Shown here in pieces: positions 22,713-37,430 of a stretch of 64,000 nt of DNA (within the stretch, counting starts at the first letter, position 1; every line of letters begins with the position of its first letter). The stretch is from Parapristionchus giblindavisi. Lineage: Eukaryota > Nematoda > Chromadorea > Rhabditida > Diplogasteridae. Location: positions 1 to 64,000 of the forward strand of contig CALSFV010000010.1 in NCBI GenBank assembly GCA_943737045.1, written 5' to 3'. The notes under the pieces were generated by a model. That model did not search any database and was not told where the DNA came from. It saw only the letters and a program-made list of their open reading frames with translations. A program made the position numbers and the translations under genes.

Positions 22713-24303
22713 ACTCGATAAGTATCATTGACAATTAGACTTGTAACGAATTATTTTGTACCAAAAACAGAGAGCATTGAAAGATAAATTTACATATTGG
22801 CCGTACTGACCACTTTGAAATAGTCTATCTTATTCAGAATTTTTCGCTCTTTCATTTGGTATATGACAGTGTAGGTTTCATTTTCATTTTCATATTTCTC
22901 AAGTTATCTTGATCATATCAGAGCAAAAGCTACTTTTGTACTTCGGTCATTATAGCAGCAGTAAAATATTACAGCTCGACATGACCTGAAGTGTGTCTCA
23001 TTTAGAATTTTTTCCTCTTTCACATAGTATATTACTCGATAAGTATCATTGACAATTAGACTTGTAACGAATTATTTTGTACCAAAAACAGAGAGTATTG
23101 AAAGATAAATTTACATATTGGCCGTACTTTGAAATAGTTTATCTTATTCAGAATTTTTCGCTCTTTCATTAGGTATATGACACGATAGGTTTCATTTTCA
23201 TTTTCATATTTCTCAAGTTATCTTGATCAAATCAGAGTAAAAGCTACTTCTGTACTTCGGTCATTATAGCAGCAGTAAAATATCACAGCTCGACATGAAC
23301 TGAAGTGTGTCTCATTCAGAATTTTTTCCTCTTTCACATAGTATATTACTCGATAAGTATCATTGATAATTAGACTTGTAACGAATTATTTTGTACCAAA
23401 AACAGAGAGTATTGAAAATTAAATTTACATATTGGCCGTACTGACCACTTTGAAATAGTCTATCTTATTCAGAATTTTTCGCTCTTTCATTTGGTATATG
23501 ACACGATAGGTTTCATTTTCATTTTCATATTTCTCAAGTTATCTTGATCATATCAGAGCAAAAGCTACTTTTGTACTTCGGTCATTATAGCAGCAGGAAA
23601 ATATTACAGCTCGACATGACCTGAAGTGTGTCTCATTCAGAATTTTTTCCTCTTTCACATAGTATATTACTCGATAAGTATCATTGACAATTAGACTTGT
23701 AACGAATTATTTTGTACCAAAAACAGAGAGTATTGAAAGATAAATTTACATATTGGCCGTACTGACCACTTTGAAATAGTCTATCTTATTCAGAATTTTT
23801 CGCTCTTTCATTTGGTATATGACACGGTAGGTTTCATTTTCATTTTCATATTTCTCAAGTTATCTTGATCATATCAGAGCAAAAGCTACTTTTGTACTTC
23901 GGTCATTATAGCAGCAGTAAAATATTACAGCTCGACATGACCTGAAGTGTGTCTCATTTAGAATTTTTTCCTCTTTCACATAGTATATTACTCGATAAGT
24001 GTCATTGACAATTAGACTTGTAACGAATTATTTTGTACCAAAAACAGAGAGTATTGAAAGATAAATTTACATATTGGCCGTACTTTGAAATAGTTTATCT
24101 TATTCAGAATTTTTCGCTCTTTCATTTGGTATATGACACGATAGGTTTCATTTTCATTTTCATATTTCTCAAGTTATCTTGATCAAATCAGAGTAAAAGC
24201 TACTTCTGTACTTCGGTCATTATAGCAGCAGTAAAATATCACAGCTCGACATGAACTGAAGTGTGTCTCATTCAGAATTTTTTCCTCTTTCACATAGTAT
24301 ATT
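22713..24303 (+). repeat. 1591-bp pentamer HOR, copy 1
   Basis: The monomers start at 22713, 23034, 23348, 23669 and 23990. The first has 'gacagtgtagg', the second lacks 7 bp ('gtactttg') and has 'cattaggtat', the third has 'gaaaattaaa', the fourth has 'cacggtagg', and the fifth lacks 7 bp and has 'gtgtcattg'. The length is 5 x 321 minus 14, from the two 7-bp deletions. The order repeats from 24304. Confidence 0.9.
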
Positions 24304-27280
24304 ACTCGATAAGTATCATTGACAATTAGACTTGTAACGAATTATTTTGTACCAAAAACAGAGAGCATTGAAAGATAAATTTACATATTGGCCGTACTGA
24401 CCACTTTGAAATAGTCTATCTTATTCAGAATTTTTCGCTCTTTCATTTGGTATATGACAGTGTAGGTTTCATTTTCATTTTCATATTTCTCAAGTTATCT
24501 TGATCATATCAGAGCAAAAGCTACTTTTGTACTTCGGTCATTATAGCAGCAGTAAAATATTACAGCTCGACATGACCTGAAGTGTGTCTCATTTAGAATT
24601 TTTTCCTCTTTCACATAGTATATTACTCGATAAGTATCATTGACAATTAGACTTGTAACGAATTATTTTGTACCAAAAACAGAGAGTATTGAAAGATAAA
24701 TTTACATATTGGCCGTACTTTGAAATAGTTTATCTTATTCAGAATTTTTCGCTCTTTCATTAGGTATATGACACGATAGGTTTCATTTTCATTTTCATAT
24801 TTCTCAAGTTATCTTGATCAAATCAGAGTAAAAGCTACTTCTGTACTTCGGTCATTATAGCAGCAGTAAAATATCACAGCTCGACATGAACTGAAGTGTG
24901 TCTCATTCAGAATTTTTTCCTCTTTCACATAGTATATTACTCGATAAGTATCATTGATAATTAGACTTGTAACGAATTATTTTGTACCAAAAACAGAGAG
25001 TATTGAAAATTAAATTTACATATTGGCCGTACTGACCACTTTGAAATAGTCTATCTTATTCAGAATTTTTCGCTCTTTCATTTGGTATATGACACGATAG
25101 GTTTCATTTTCATTTTCATATTTCTCAAGTTATCTTGATCATATCAGAGCAAAAGCTACTTTTGTACTTCGGTCATTATAGCAGCAGGAAAATATTACAG
25201 CTCGACATGACCTGAAGTGTGTCTCATTCAGAATTTTTTCCTCTTTCACATAGTATATTACTCGATAAGTATCATTGACAATTAGACTTGTAACGAATTA
25301 TTTTGTACCAAAAACAGAGAGTATTGAAAGATAAATTTACATATTGGCCGTACTGACCACTTTGAAATAGTCTATCTTATTCAGAATTTTTCGCTCTTTC
25401 ATTTGGTATATGACACGGTAGGTTTCATTTTCATTTTCATATTTCTCAAGTTATCTTGATCATATCAGAGCAAAAGCTACTTTTGTACTTCGGTCATTAT
25501 AGCAGCAGTAAAATATTACAGCTCGACATGACCTGAAGTGTGTCTCATTTAGAATTTTTTCCTCTTTCACATAGTATATTACTCGATAAGTGTCATTGAC
25601 AATTAGACTTGTAACGAATTATTTTGTACCAAAAACAGACAGTATTGAAAGATAAATTTACATATTGGCCGTACTTTGAAATAGTTTATCTTATTCAGAA
25701 TTTTTCGCTCTTTCATTTGGTATATGACACGGTACGTTTCATTTTCATTTTCATATTTCTCAAGTTATCTTGATCATATCAGAGCAAAAGCTACTTTTGT
25801 ACTTCGGTCATTATAGCAGCAGTAAAATATCACAGCTCGACATGACCTGAAGTGTGTCTCATTCAGAATTTTTTCCTCTTTCACATAGTATATTACTCGA
25901 TAAGTATCATTGATAATTAGACTTGTAACGAATTATTTTGTACCAAAAACAGAGAGTATTGAAAATTAAATTTACATATTGGCCGTACTGACCACTTTGA
26001 AATAGTCTATCTTATTCAGAATTTTTCGCTCTTTCATTTGGTATATGACACGGTAGGTTTCATTTTCATTTTCATATTTCTCAAGTTATCTTGATCATAT
26101 CAGAGTAAAAGCTACTTTTGTACTTCGGTCATTATAGCAGCAGGAAAATATTACAGCTCGACATGACCTGAAGTGTGTCTCATTCAGAATTTTTTCCTCT
26201 TTCACATAATATATTACTCGATAAGTATCATTGATAATTAGACTTGTAACGAATTATTTTGTACCAAAAACAGAGAGTATTGAAAGATAAATTTACATAT
26301 TGGCCGTACTGACCACTTTGAAATAGTCTATCTTATACAGAATTTTTCGCTCTTTCATTTGGTATATGACACGAAAGGTTTCATTTTCATTTTCATATTT
26401 CTCAAGTTATCTTGATCATATCAGAGCAAAAGCTACTTTTGTACTTCGGTCATTATAGCAGCAGTAAAATATCACAGCTCGACATGACCTGAAGTGTGTC
26501 TCATTCAGAATTTTTTCCTCTTTCACATAGTATATTACTCGATAAGTATCATTGATAATTAGACTTGTAACGAATTATTTTGTACCAAAAACAGAGAGTA
26601 TTGAAAATTAAATTTACATATTGGCCGTACTGACCACTTTGAAATAGTCTATCTTATTCAGAATTTTTCGCTCTTTCATTTGGTATATGACACGGTAGGT
26701 TTCATTTTCATTTTCATATTTCTCAAGTTATCTTGATCATATCAGAGTAAAAGCTACTTTTGTACTTCGGTCATTATAGCAGCAGGAAAATATTACAGCT
26801 CGACATGACCTGAAGTGTGTCTCATTCAGAATTTTTTCCTCTTTCACATAATATATTACTCGATAAGTATCATTGATAATTAGACTTGTAACGAATTATT
26901 TTGTACCAAAAACAGAGAGTATTGAAAGATAAATTTACATATTGGCCGTACTGACCACTTTGAAATAGTCTATCTTATACAGAATTTTTCGCTCTTTCAT
27001 TTGGTATATGACACGAAAGGTTTCATTTTCATTTTCATATTTCTCAAGTTATCTTGATCATATCAGAGCAAAAGCTTCTTTTGTACTTCCGTCATTATAG
27101 CAGCAGGAAAATATTACAGCTCGACATGACCTGAAGTGTGTCTCATTCAGAATTGTTTCCTCTTTCACATAGTATATTACTCGATAAGTATCATTGACAA
27201 TTAGACTTGTAACGAATTATTTTGTACCAAAAACAGAGAGTATTGAAAGATAAATTTACATATTGGCCGTACTGACCACT
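24085..27280 (+). repeat. 3196-bp tandem duplication, copy 1
   Basis: The ten-monomer block matches the next block at offset 3196. It includes the 1591-bp copy 2 and an internal 642-bp dimer (25895/26216 against 26537/26858, with 'gaaaattaaa', 'ttatacag' and 'cacgaaagg'). Private markers 'acttccgtc' and 'attgtttcc' in monomer 26858 reappear at 29733. Boundaries are approximate because flanking monomers are so similar. Confidence 0.85.
24304..25730 (+). repeat. 1591-bp pentamer HOR, copy 2 (incomplete)
   Basis: Monomers 24304, 24625, 24939 and 25260 match 22713-23669 at offset 1591. The fifth (25581) follows the pattern ('gtgtcattg', 'gtactttg') until about 25730, then shows 'cacggtacg', with one private change 'acagacag'. 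The same pentamer start occurs a third time at 27500. Confidence 0.88.
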
Positions 27281-30200
27281 TTGAAATAGTTTATCTTATT
27301 CAGAATTTTTCGCTCTTTCATTTGGTATATGACACGATAGGTTTCATTTTCATTTTCATATTTCTCAAGTTATCTTGATCAAATCAGAGTAAAAGCTACT
27401 TCTGTACTTCGGTCATTATAGCAGCAGTAAAATATCACAGCTCGACATGAACTGAAGTGTGTCTCATTCAGAATTTTTTCCTCTTTCACATAGTATATTA
27501 CTCGATAAGTATCATTGACAATTAGACTTGTAACGAATTATTTTGTACCAAAAACAGAGAGCATTGAAAGATAAATTTACATATTGGCCGTACTGACCAC
27601 TTTGAAATAGTCTATCTTATTCAGAATTTTTCGCTCTTTCATTTGGTATATGACAGTGTAGGTTTCATTTTCATTTTCATATTTCTCAAGTTATCTTGAT
27701 CATATCAGAGCAAAAGCTACTTTTGTACTTCGGTCATTATAGCAGCAGTAAAATATTACAGCTCGACATGACCTGAAGTGTGTCTCATTTAGAATTTTTT
27801 CCTCTTTCACATAGTATATTACTCGATAAGTATCATTGACAATTAGACTTGTAACGAATTATTTTGTACCAAAAACAGAGAGTATTGAAAGATAAATTTA
27901 CATATTGGCCGTACTTTGAAATAGTTTATCTTATTCAGAATTTTTCGCTCTTTCATTAGGTATATGACACGATAGGTTTCATTTTCATTTTCATATTTCT
28001 CAAGTTATCTTGATCAAATCAGAGTAAAAGCTACTTCTGTACTTCGGTCATTATAGCAGCAGTAAAATATCACAGCTCGACATGAACTGAAGTGTGTCTC
28101 ATTCAGAATTTTTTCCTCTTTCACATAGTATATTACTCGATAAGTATCATTGATAATTAGACTTGTAACGAATTATTTTGTACCAAAAACAGAGAGTATT
28201 GAAAATTAAATTTACATATTGGCCGTACTGACCACTTTGAAATAGTCTATCTTATTCAGAATTTTTCGCTCTTTCATTTGGTATATGACACGATAGGTTT
28301 CATTTTCATTTTCATATTTCTCAAGTTATCTTGATCATATCAGAGCAAAAGCTACTTTTGTACTTCGGTCATTATAGCAGCAGTAAAATATTACAGCTCG
28401 ACATGACCTGAAGTGTGTCTCATTTAGAATTTTTTCCTCTTTCACATAGTATATTACTCGATAAGTGTCATTGACAATTAGACTTGTAACGAATTATTTT
28501 GTACCAAAAACAGACAGTATTGAAAGATAAATTTACATATTGGCCGTACTTTGAAATAGTTTATCTTATTCAGAATTTTTCGCTCTTTCATTTGGTATAT
28601 GACACGGTACGTTTCATTTTCATTTTCATATTTCTCAAGTTATCTTGAACATATCAGAGCAAAAGCTACTTTTGTACTTCGGTCATTATAGCAGCAGTAA
28701 AATATCACAGCTCGACATGACCTGAAGTGTGTCTCATTCAGAATTTTTTCCTCTTTCACATAGTATATTACTCGATAAGTATCATTGATAATTAGACTTG
28801 TAACGAATTATTTTGTACCAAAAACAGAGAGTATTGAAAATTAAATTTACATATTGGCCGTACTGACCACTTTGAAATAGTCTATCTTATTCAGAATTTT
28901 TCGCTCTTTCATTTGGTATATGACACGGTAGGTTTCATTTTCATTTTCATATTTCTCAAGTTATCTTGATCATATCAGAGTAAAAGCTACTTTTGTACTT
29001 CGGTCATTATAGCAGCAGGAAAATATTACAGCTCGACATGACCTGAAGTGTGTCTCATTCAGAATTTTTTCCTCTTTCACATAATATATTACTCGATAAG
29101 TATCATTGATAATTAGACTTGTAACGAATTATTTTGTACCAAAAACAGAGAGTATTGAAAGATAAATTTACATATTGGCCGTACTGACCACTTTGAAATA
29201 GTCTATCTTATACAGAATTTTTCGCTCTTTCATTTGGTATATGACACGAAAGGTTTCATTTTCATTTTCATATTTCTCAAGTTATCTTGATCATATCAGA
29301 GCAAAAGCTACTTTTGTACTTCGGTCATTATAGCAGCAGTAAAATATCACAGCTCGACATGACCTGAAGTGTGTCTCATTCAGAATTTTTTCCTCTTTCA
29401 CATAGTATATTACTCGATAAGTATCATTGATAATTAGACTTGTAACGAATTATTTTGTACCAAAAACAGAGAGTATTGAAAATTAAATTTACATATTGGC
29501 CGTACTGACCACTTTGAAATAGTCTATCTTATTCAGAATTTTTCGCTCTTTCATTTGGTATATGACACGGTAGGTTTCATTTTCATTTTCATATTTCTCA
29601 AGTTATCTTGATCATATCAGAGTAAAAGCTACTTTTGTACTTCGGTCATTATAGCAGCAGGAAAATATTACAGCTCGACATGACCTGAAGTGTGTCTCAT
29701 TCAGAATTTTTTCCTCTTTCACATAATATATTACTCGATAAGTATCATTGATAATTAGACTTGTAACGAATTATTTTGTACCAAAAACAGAGAGTATTGA
29801 AAGATAAATTTACATATTGGCCGTACTGACCACTTTGAAATAGTCTATCTTATACAGAATTTTTCGCTCTTTCATTTGGTATATGACACGAAAGGTTTCA
29901 TTTTCATTTTCATATTTCTCAAGTTATCTTGATCATATCAGAGCAAAAGCTTCTTTTGTACTTCCGTCATTATAGCAGCAGGAAAATATTACAGCTCGAC
30001 ATGACCTGAAGTGTGTCTCATTCAGAATTGTTTCCTCTTTCACATAGTATATTACTCGATAAGTATCATTGACAATTAGACTTGTAACGAATTATTTTGT
30101 ACCAAAAACAGAGAGTATTGAAAGATAAATTTACATATTGGCCGTACTGACCACTTTGAAATAGTTTATCTTATTCAGAATTTTTCGCTCTTTCATTTGG

Positions 30201-30310
30201 TATATGACACGATAGGTTTCATTTTCATTTTCATATTTCTCAAGTTATCTTGATCAAATCAGAGTAAAAGCTACTTCTGTACTTCGGTCATTATAGCAGC
30301 AGTAAAATAT
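27281..30310 (+). repeat. 3196-bp tandem duplication, copy 2, lacking one monomer
   Basis: From 27500 the monomers repeat those from 24304. Monomer 28135 starts like 24939 and ends like 25260, so 321 bp have been lost, and from 28456 the offset is 2875. Markers 'acagacag', 'cacggtacg', 'acttccgtc' and 'attgtttcc' all recur. The match ends at 30311, where 'atattac' replaces 'atatcac' of 27436. Confidence 0.85.
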
Positions 30311-32621
30311 TACAGCTCGACATGACCTGAAGTGTGTCTCATTCAGAATTTTTTCCTCTTTCACATAATATATTACTCGATAAGTATCATTGATAATTAG
30401 ACTTGTAACGAATTATTTTGTACCAAAAACAGAGAGTATTGAAAGATAAATTTACATATTGGCCGTACTGACCACTTTGAAATAGTCTATCTTATACAGA
30501 ATTTTTCGCTCTTTCATTTGGTATATGACACGGTAGGTTTCATTTTCATTTTCATATTTCTCAAGTTATCTTGATCATATCAGAGTAAAAGCTACTTTTC
30601 TACTTCGGTCATTATAGCAGCAGTAAAATATCACAGCTCGACATGACCTGAAGTGTGTCTCATTCAGAATTTTTTCCTCTTTCACATAGTATATTACTCG
30701 ATAAGTATCATTGACAATTAGACTTGTAACGAATTATTTTGTACCAAAAACAGAGAGTATTGAAAGATAAATTTACATATTGGCCGTACTGACCACTTTG
30801 AAATAGTCTATCTTATTCAGAATTTTTCGCTCTTTCATTTGGTATATGACACGGCAGGTTTCATTTTCATTTTCATATTTCTCAAGTTATCTTGATCAAA
30901 TCAGAGTAAAAGCTACTTCTGTACTTCGGTCATTATAGCAGCAGTAAAATATTACAGCTCGACATGACCTGAAGTGTGTCTCATTCAGAATTTTTTCCTC
31001 TTTCACATAGTATATCACTCGATAAGTATCATTGACAATTAGACTTGTAACGAATTATTTTGTACCAAAAACAGAGAGCATTGAAAGATAAATTTACATA
31101 TTGGCCGTACTGACCACTTTGAAATAGTTTATCTTATTCAGAATTTTTCGCTCTTTCATTTGGTATATGACACGGTAGGTTTCATTTTCATTTTCATATT
31201 TCTCAAGTTATCTTGATCATATCAGAGCAAAAGCTACTTTTCTACTTCGGTCATTATAGCAGCAGTAAAATATCACAGCTCGACATGACCTGAAGTGTGT
31301 CTCATTCAGAATTTTTTCCTCTTTCACATAGTATATTACTCGATAAGTATCATTGACAATTAGACTTGTAACGAATTATTTTGTACCAAAAACAGAGAGT
31401 ATTGAAAGATAAATTTACATATTGGCCGTACTGACCACTTTGAAATAGTCTATCTTATTCAGAATTTTTCGCTCTTTCATTTGGTATATGACACGGCAGG
31501 TTTCATTTTCATTTTCATATTTCTCAAGTTATCTTGATCAAATCAGAGTAAAAGCTACTTCTGTACTTCGGTCATTATAGCAGCAGTAAAATATTACAGC
31601 TCGACATGACCTGAAGTGTGTCTCATTCAGAATTTTTTCCTCTTTCACATAGTATATCACTCGATAAGTATCATTGACAATTAGACTTGTAACGAATTAT
31701 TTTGTACCAAAAACTGAGAGCATTGAAAGATATATTTACATATTGGCCGTACTGACCACTTTGAAATAGTTTATCTTATTCAGAATTTTTCGCTCTTTCA
31801 TTTGGTATATGACACGGTAGGTTTCATTTTCATTTTCATATTTCTCAAGTTATCTTGATCATATCAGAGCAAAAGCTACTTTTGTACTTCGGTCATTATA
31901 GCAGCAGTAAAATATCACAGCTCGACATGACCTGAAGTGTGTCTCATTCAGAATTTTTTCCTCTTTCACATAGTATATCACTCGATAAGTATCATTGATA
32001 ATTAGACTTGTAGCGAATTATTTTGTACCAAAAACAGAGAGTATTGAAAGATAAATTTACATATTGGCCGTACTGACCACTTTGAAATAGTCTATCTTAT
32101 TCAGAATTTTTCGCTCTTTCATTTGGTATATGACACGGTAGGATTCATTTTCATTTTCATATTTCTCAAGTTATCTTGATCATATCAGAGCAAAAGCTAC
32201 TTTTGTACTTCGGTCATTATAGCAGCAGTAAAATATTACAGCTCGACATGAACTGAAGTGTGTCTCATTCAGAATTTTTTCCTCTTTCACATAGTATATC
32301 ACTCGATAAGTATCATTGACAATTAGACTTGTAACGAATTATTTTGTACCAAAAACAGAGAGCATTGAAAGATAAATTTACATATTGGCCGTACTGACCA
32401 CTTTGAAATAGTTTATCTTATTCAGAATTTTTCGCTCTTTCATTTGGTATATGACACGGTAGGTTTCATTTTCATTTTCATATTTCTCAAGTTATCTTGA
32501 TCATATCAGAGCAAAAGCTACTTTTGTACTTCGGTCATTATAGCAGCAGTAAAATATTACAGCTCGACATGACCTGAAGTGTGTCTCATTCAGAATTTTT
32601 TCCTCTTTCACATAGTATATC
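30311..32621 (+). repeat. Type B block with a 642-bp dimer
   Basis: Monomers 30696 + 31017 repeat as 31338 + 31659: the first of each pair has 'cacggcagg' and 'gatcaaatc', the second has 'gagcattg' and 'gtttatc'. The rare 'cttttctac' occurs at 30375 and 31017. Monomers 31980 and 32301 follow, with 'tgtagcgaatt' and 'ggtaggattc' in 31980. There is no non-satellite sequence. Confidence 0.8.
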
Positions 32622-34862
32622 ACTCGATAAGTATCATTGGCAATTAGACTTGTAACGAATTATTTTGTACCAAAAACAGAGAGTATTGAAAGATAAATTT
32701 ACATATTGGCCGTACTGACCACTTTGAAATAGTTTATCTTATTCTGAATTTTTCGCTCTTTCATTTGGTATATGACACGATAGGTTTCATTTTCATTTTC
32801 ATATTTCTCAAGTTATCTTGATCATATCAGAGCAAAAGCTACTTTTGTACTTCGGTCATTATAGCAGCAGTAAAATATCACAGCTCGACATGACCTGAAG
32901 TGTGTCTCATTCAGAATTTTTTCCTCTTTCACATAGTATATTACTCGATAAGTATCATTGATAATTAGACTTGTAACGAATTATTTTGTACCAAAAACAG
33001 AGAGTATTGAAAATTAAATTTACATTTTGGCCGTACTGACCACTTTGAAATAGTCTATCTTATTCAGAATTTTTCGCTCTTTCATTTGGTATATGACACG
33101 ATAGGTTTCATTTTCATTTTCATATTTCTCAAGTTATCTTGATCATATCAGAGTAAAAGCTACTTTTGTACTTCGGTCATTATAGCAGCAGGAAAATATT
33201 ACAGCTCGACATGACCTGAAGTGTGTCTCATTCAGAATTTTTTCCTCTTTCACATAATATATTACTCGATAAGTATCATTGATAATTAGACTTGTAACGA
33301 ATTATTTTGTACCAAAAACAGAGAGTATTGAAAGATAAATTTACATATTGGCCGTACTGACCACTTTGAAATAGTCTATCTTATTCAGAATTTTTCGCTC
33401 TTTCATTTGGTATATGACACGATAGGTTTCATTTTCATTTTCATATTTCTCAAGTTATCTTGATCATATCAGAGCAAAAGCTACTTTTGTACTTCGGTCA
33501 TTATAGCAGCAGGAAAATATTACAGCTCGACATGACCTGAAGTGTGTCTCATTCAGAATTTTTTCCTCTTTCACATAGTATATTACTCGATAAGTATCAT
33601 TGACAATTAGACTTGTAACGAATTATTTTGTACCAAAAACAGAGAGTATTGAAAGATAAATTTACATATTGGCCGTACTGACCACTTTGAAATAGTTTAT
33701 CTTATTCAGAATTTTTCGCTCTTTCATTTGGTATATGACACGATAGGTTTCATTTTCATTTTCATATTTCTCAAGTTATCTTGATCAAATCAGAGTAAAA
33801 GCTACTTCTGTACTTCGGTCATTATAGCAGCAGTAAAATATTACAGCTCGACATGACCTGAAGTGTGTCTGATTCAGAATTTTTTCCTCTTTCACATAGT
33901 ATATCACTCGATAAGTATCATTGACAATTAGACTTGTAACGAATTATTTTGTACCAAAAACAGAGAGTATTGAAAGATAAATTTACATATTGGCCGTACT
34001 GACCACTTTGAAATAGTCTATCTTATTCAGAATTTTTCGCTCTTTCATTTGGTATATGACACGATATGTTTCATTTTCATTTTCATATTTCTCAAGTTAT
34101 CTTGATCATATCAGAGTAAATGCTACTTTTGTACTTCGGTCATTATAGCAGCAGGAAAATATTACAGCTCGACATGACCTGAAGTGTGTCTCATTCAGAA
34201 TTTTTTCCTCTTTCACATAGTATATTACTCGATAAGTATCATTGACAATTAGACTTGTAACGAATTATTTTGTACCAAAAACAGAGAGTATTGAAAGATA
34301 AATTTACATATTGGCCGTACTGACCACTTTGAAATAGTCTATCTTATTCAGAATTTTTCGCTCTTTCATTTGGTATATGACACGATAGGTTTCATTTTCA
34401 TTTTCATATTTCTCAAGTTATCTTGATCATATCAGAGTAAAAGCTACTTTTGTACTTCGGTCATTATAGCAGCAGTAAAATATCACAGCTCGACATGACC
34501 TGAAGTGTGTCTCATTCAGAATTTTTTCCTCTTTCATATAGTATATTACTCGATAAGTATCATTGACAATTAGACTTGTAACGAATTATTTTGTACCAAA
34601 AACAGAGAGTATTGAAAGATAAATTTACATATTGGCCGTACTGACCACTTTGAAATAGTCTATCTTATTCAGAATTTTTCGCTCTTTCATTTGGTATATG
34701 ACACGATATGTTTCATTTTCATATTTCTCAAGTTATCTTGATCATATCAGAGCAAAAGCTACTTTTGTACTTCGGTCATTATAGCAGCAGTAAAATATTA
34801 CAGCTCGACATGACCTGAAGTGTGTCTCATTCAGAATTTTTTCCTCTTTCACATAGTATATC
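32622..34862 (+). repeat. 2241-bp heptamer duplication, copy 1
   Basis: Seven monomers carry ordered private markers: 'cattggcaat' and 'attctgaat' (32622), 'acattttgg' (32943), 'gtctgattcag' (33585), 'cacgatatg' with 'gtaaatgc' (33906), 'ttcatatag' (34227), and a 6-bp loss in the TTTTCA tract (34548). The length is 7 x 321 minus 6. Confidence 0.88.
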
Positions 34863-37430
34863 ACTCGATAAGTATCATTGGCAATTAGACTTGTAACGAA
34901 TTATTTTGTACCAAAAACAGAGAGTATTGAAAGATAAATTTACATATTGGCCGTACTGACCACTTTGAAATAGTTTATCTTATTCTGAATTTTTCGCTCT
35001 TTCATTTGGTATATGACACGATAGGTTTCATTTTCATTTTCATATTTCTCAAGTTATCTTGATCATATCAGAGCAAAAGCTACTTTTGTACTTCGGTCAT
35101 TATAGCAGCAGTAAAATATCACAGCTCGACATGACCTGAAGTGTGTCTCATTCAGAATTTTTTCCTCTTTCACATAGTATATTACTCGATAAGTATCATT
35201 GATAATTAGACTTGTAACGAATTATTTTGTACCAAAAACAGAGAGTATTGAAAATTAAATTTACATTTTGGCCGTACTGACCACTTTGAAATAGTCTATC
35301 TTATTCAGAATTTTTCGCTCTTTCATTTGGTATATGACACGATAGGTTTCATTTTCATTTTCATATTTCTCAAGTTATCTTGATCATATCAGAGTAAAAG
35401 CTACTTTTGTACTTCGGTCATTATAGCAGCAGGAAAATATTACAGCTCGACATGACCTGAAGTGTGTCTCATTCAGAATTTTTTCCTCTTTCACATAATA
35501 TATTACTCGATAAGTATCATTGATAATTAGACTTGTAACGAATTATTTTGTACCAAAAACAGAGAGTATTGAAAGATAAATTTACATATTGGCCGTACTG
35601 ACCACTTTGAAATAGTCTATCTTATTCAGAATTTTTCGCTCTTTCATTTGGTATATGACACGATAGGTTTCATTTTCATTTTCATATTTCTCAAGTTATC
35701 TTGATCATATCAGAGCAAAAGCTACTTTTGTACTTCGGTCATTATAGCAGCAGTAAAATATCACAGCTCGACATGACCTGAAGTGTGTCTCATTCAGAAT
35801 TTTTTCCTCTTTCACATAGTATATTACTCGATAAGTATCATTGATAATTAGACTTGTAACGAATTATTTTGTACCAAAAACAGAGAGTATTGAAAATTAA
35901 ATTTACATTTTGGCCGTACTGACCACTTTGAAATAGTCTATCTTATTCAGAATTTTTCGCTCTTTCATTTGGTATATGACACGATAGGTTTCATTTTCAT
36001 TTTCATATTTCTCAAGTTATCTTGATCATATCAGAGTAAAAGCTACTTTTGTACTTCGGTCATTATAGCAGCAGGAAAATATTACAGCTCGACATGACCT
36101 GAAGTGTGTCTCATTCAGAATTTTTTCCTCTTTCACATAATATATTACTCGATAAGTATCATTGATAATTAGACTTGTAACGAATTATTTTGTACCAAAA
36201 ACAGAGAGTATTGAAAGATAAATTTACATATTGGCCGTACTGACCACTTTGAAATAGTCTATCTTATTCAGAATTTTTCGCTCTTTCATTTGGTATATGA
36301 CACGATAGGTTTCATTTTCATTTTCATATTTCTCAAGTTATCTTGATCATATCAGAGCAAAAGCTACTTTTGTACTTCGGTCATTATAGCAGCAGGAAAA
36401 TATTACAGCTCGACATGACCTGAAGTGTGTCTCATTCAGAATTTTTTCCTCTTTCACATAGTATATTACTCGATAAGTATCATTGACAATTAGACTTGTA
36501 ACGAATTATTTTGTACCAAAAACAGAGAGTATTGAAAGATAAATTTACATATTGGCCGTACTGACCACTTTGAAATAGTTTATCTTATTCAGAATTTTTC
36601 GCTCTTTCATTTGGTATATGACACGATAGGTTTCATTTTCATTTTCATATTTCTCAAGTTATCTTGATCAAATCAGAGTAAAAGCTACTTCTGTACTTCG
36701 GTCATTATAGCAGCAGTAAAATATTACAGCTCGACATGACCTGAAGTGTGTCTGATTCAGAATTTTTTCCTCTTTCACATAGTATATCACTCGATAAGTA
36801 TCATTGACAATTAGACTTGTAACGAATTATTTTGTACCAAAAACAGAGAGTATTGAAAGATAAATTTACATATTGGCCGTACTGACCACTTTGAAATAGT
36901 CTATCTTATTCAGAATTTTTCGCTCTTTCATTTGGTATATGACACGATATGTTTCATTTTCATTTTCATATTTCTCAAGTTATCTTGATCATATCAGAGT
37001 AAATGCTACTTTTGTACTTCGGTCATTATAGCAGCAGGAAAATATTACAGCTCGACATGACCTGAAGTGTGTCTCATTCAGAATTTTTTCCTCTTTCACA
37101 TAGTATATTACTCGATAAGTATCATTGACAATTAGACTTGTAACGAATTATTTTGTACCAAAAACAGAGAGTATTGAAAGATAAATTTACATATTGGCCG
37201 TACTGACCACTTTGAAATAGTCTATCTTATTCAGAATTTTTCGCTCTTTCATTTGGTATATGACACGATAGGTTTCATTTTCATTTTCATATTTCTCAAG
37301 TTATCTTGATCATATCAGAGTAAAAGCTACTTTTGTACTTCGGTCATTATAGCAGCAGTAAAATATCACAGCTCGACATGACCTGAAGTGTGTCTCATTC
37401 AGAATTTTTTCCTCTTTCATATAGTATATT
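34863..37430 (+). repeat. 2241-bp heptamer duplication, copy 2, with an extra 642 bp
   Basis: The same marker order restarts at 34863. Two additional monomers (35505, 35826) repeat the 'gaaaattaaa'/'acattttgg' pair, after which the offset to copy 1 becomes 2883. Markers 'gtctgattcag' (36468), 'cacgatatg' (36789) and 'ttcatatag' (37110) confirm the match. Confidence 0.85.
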
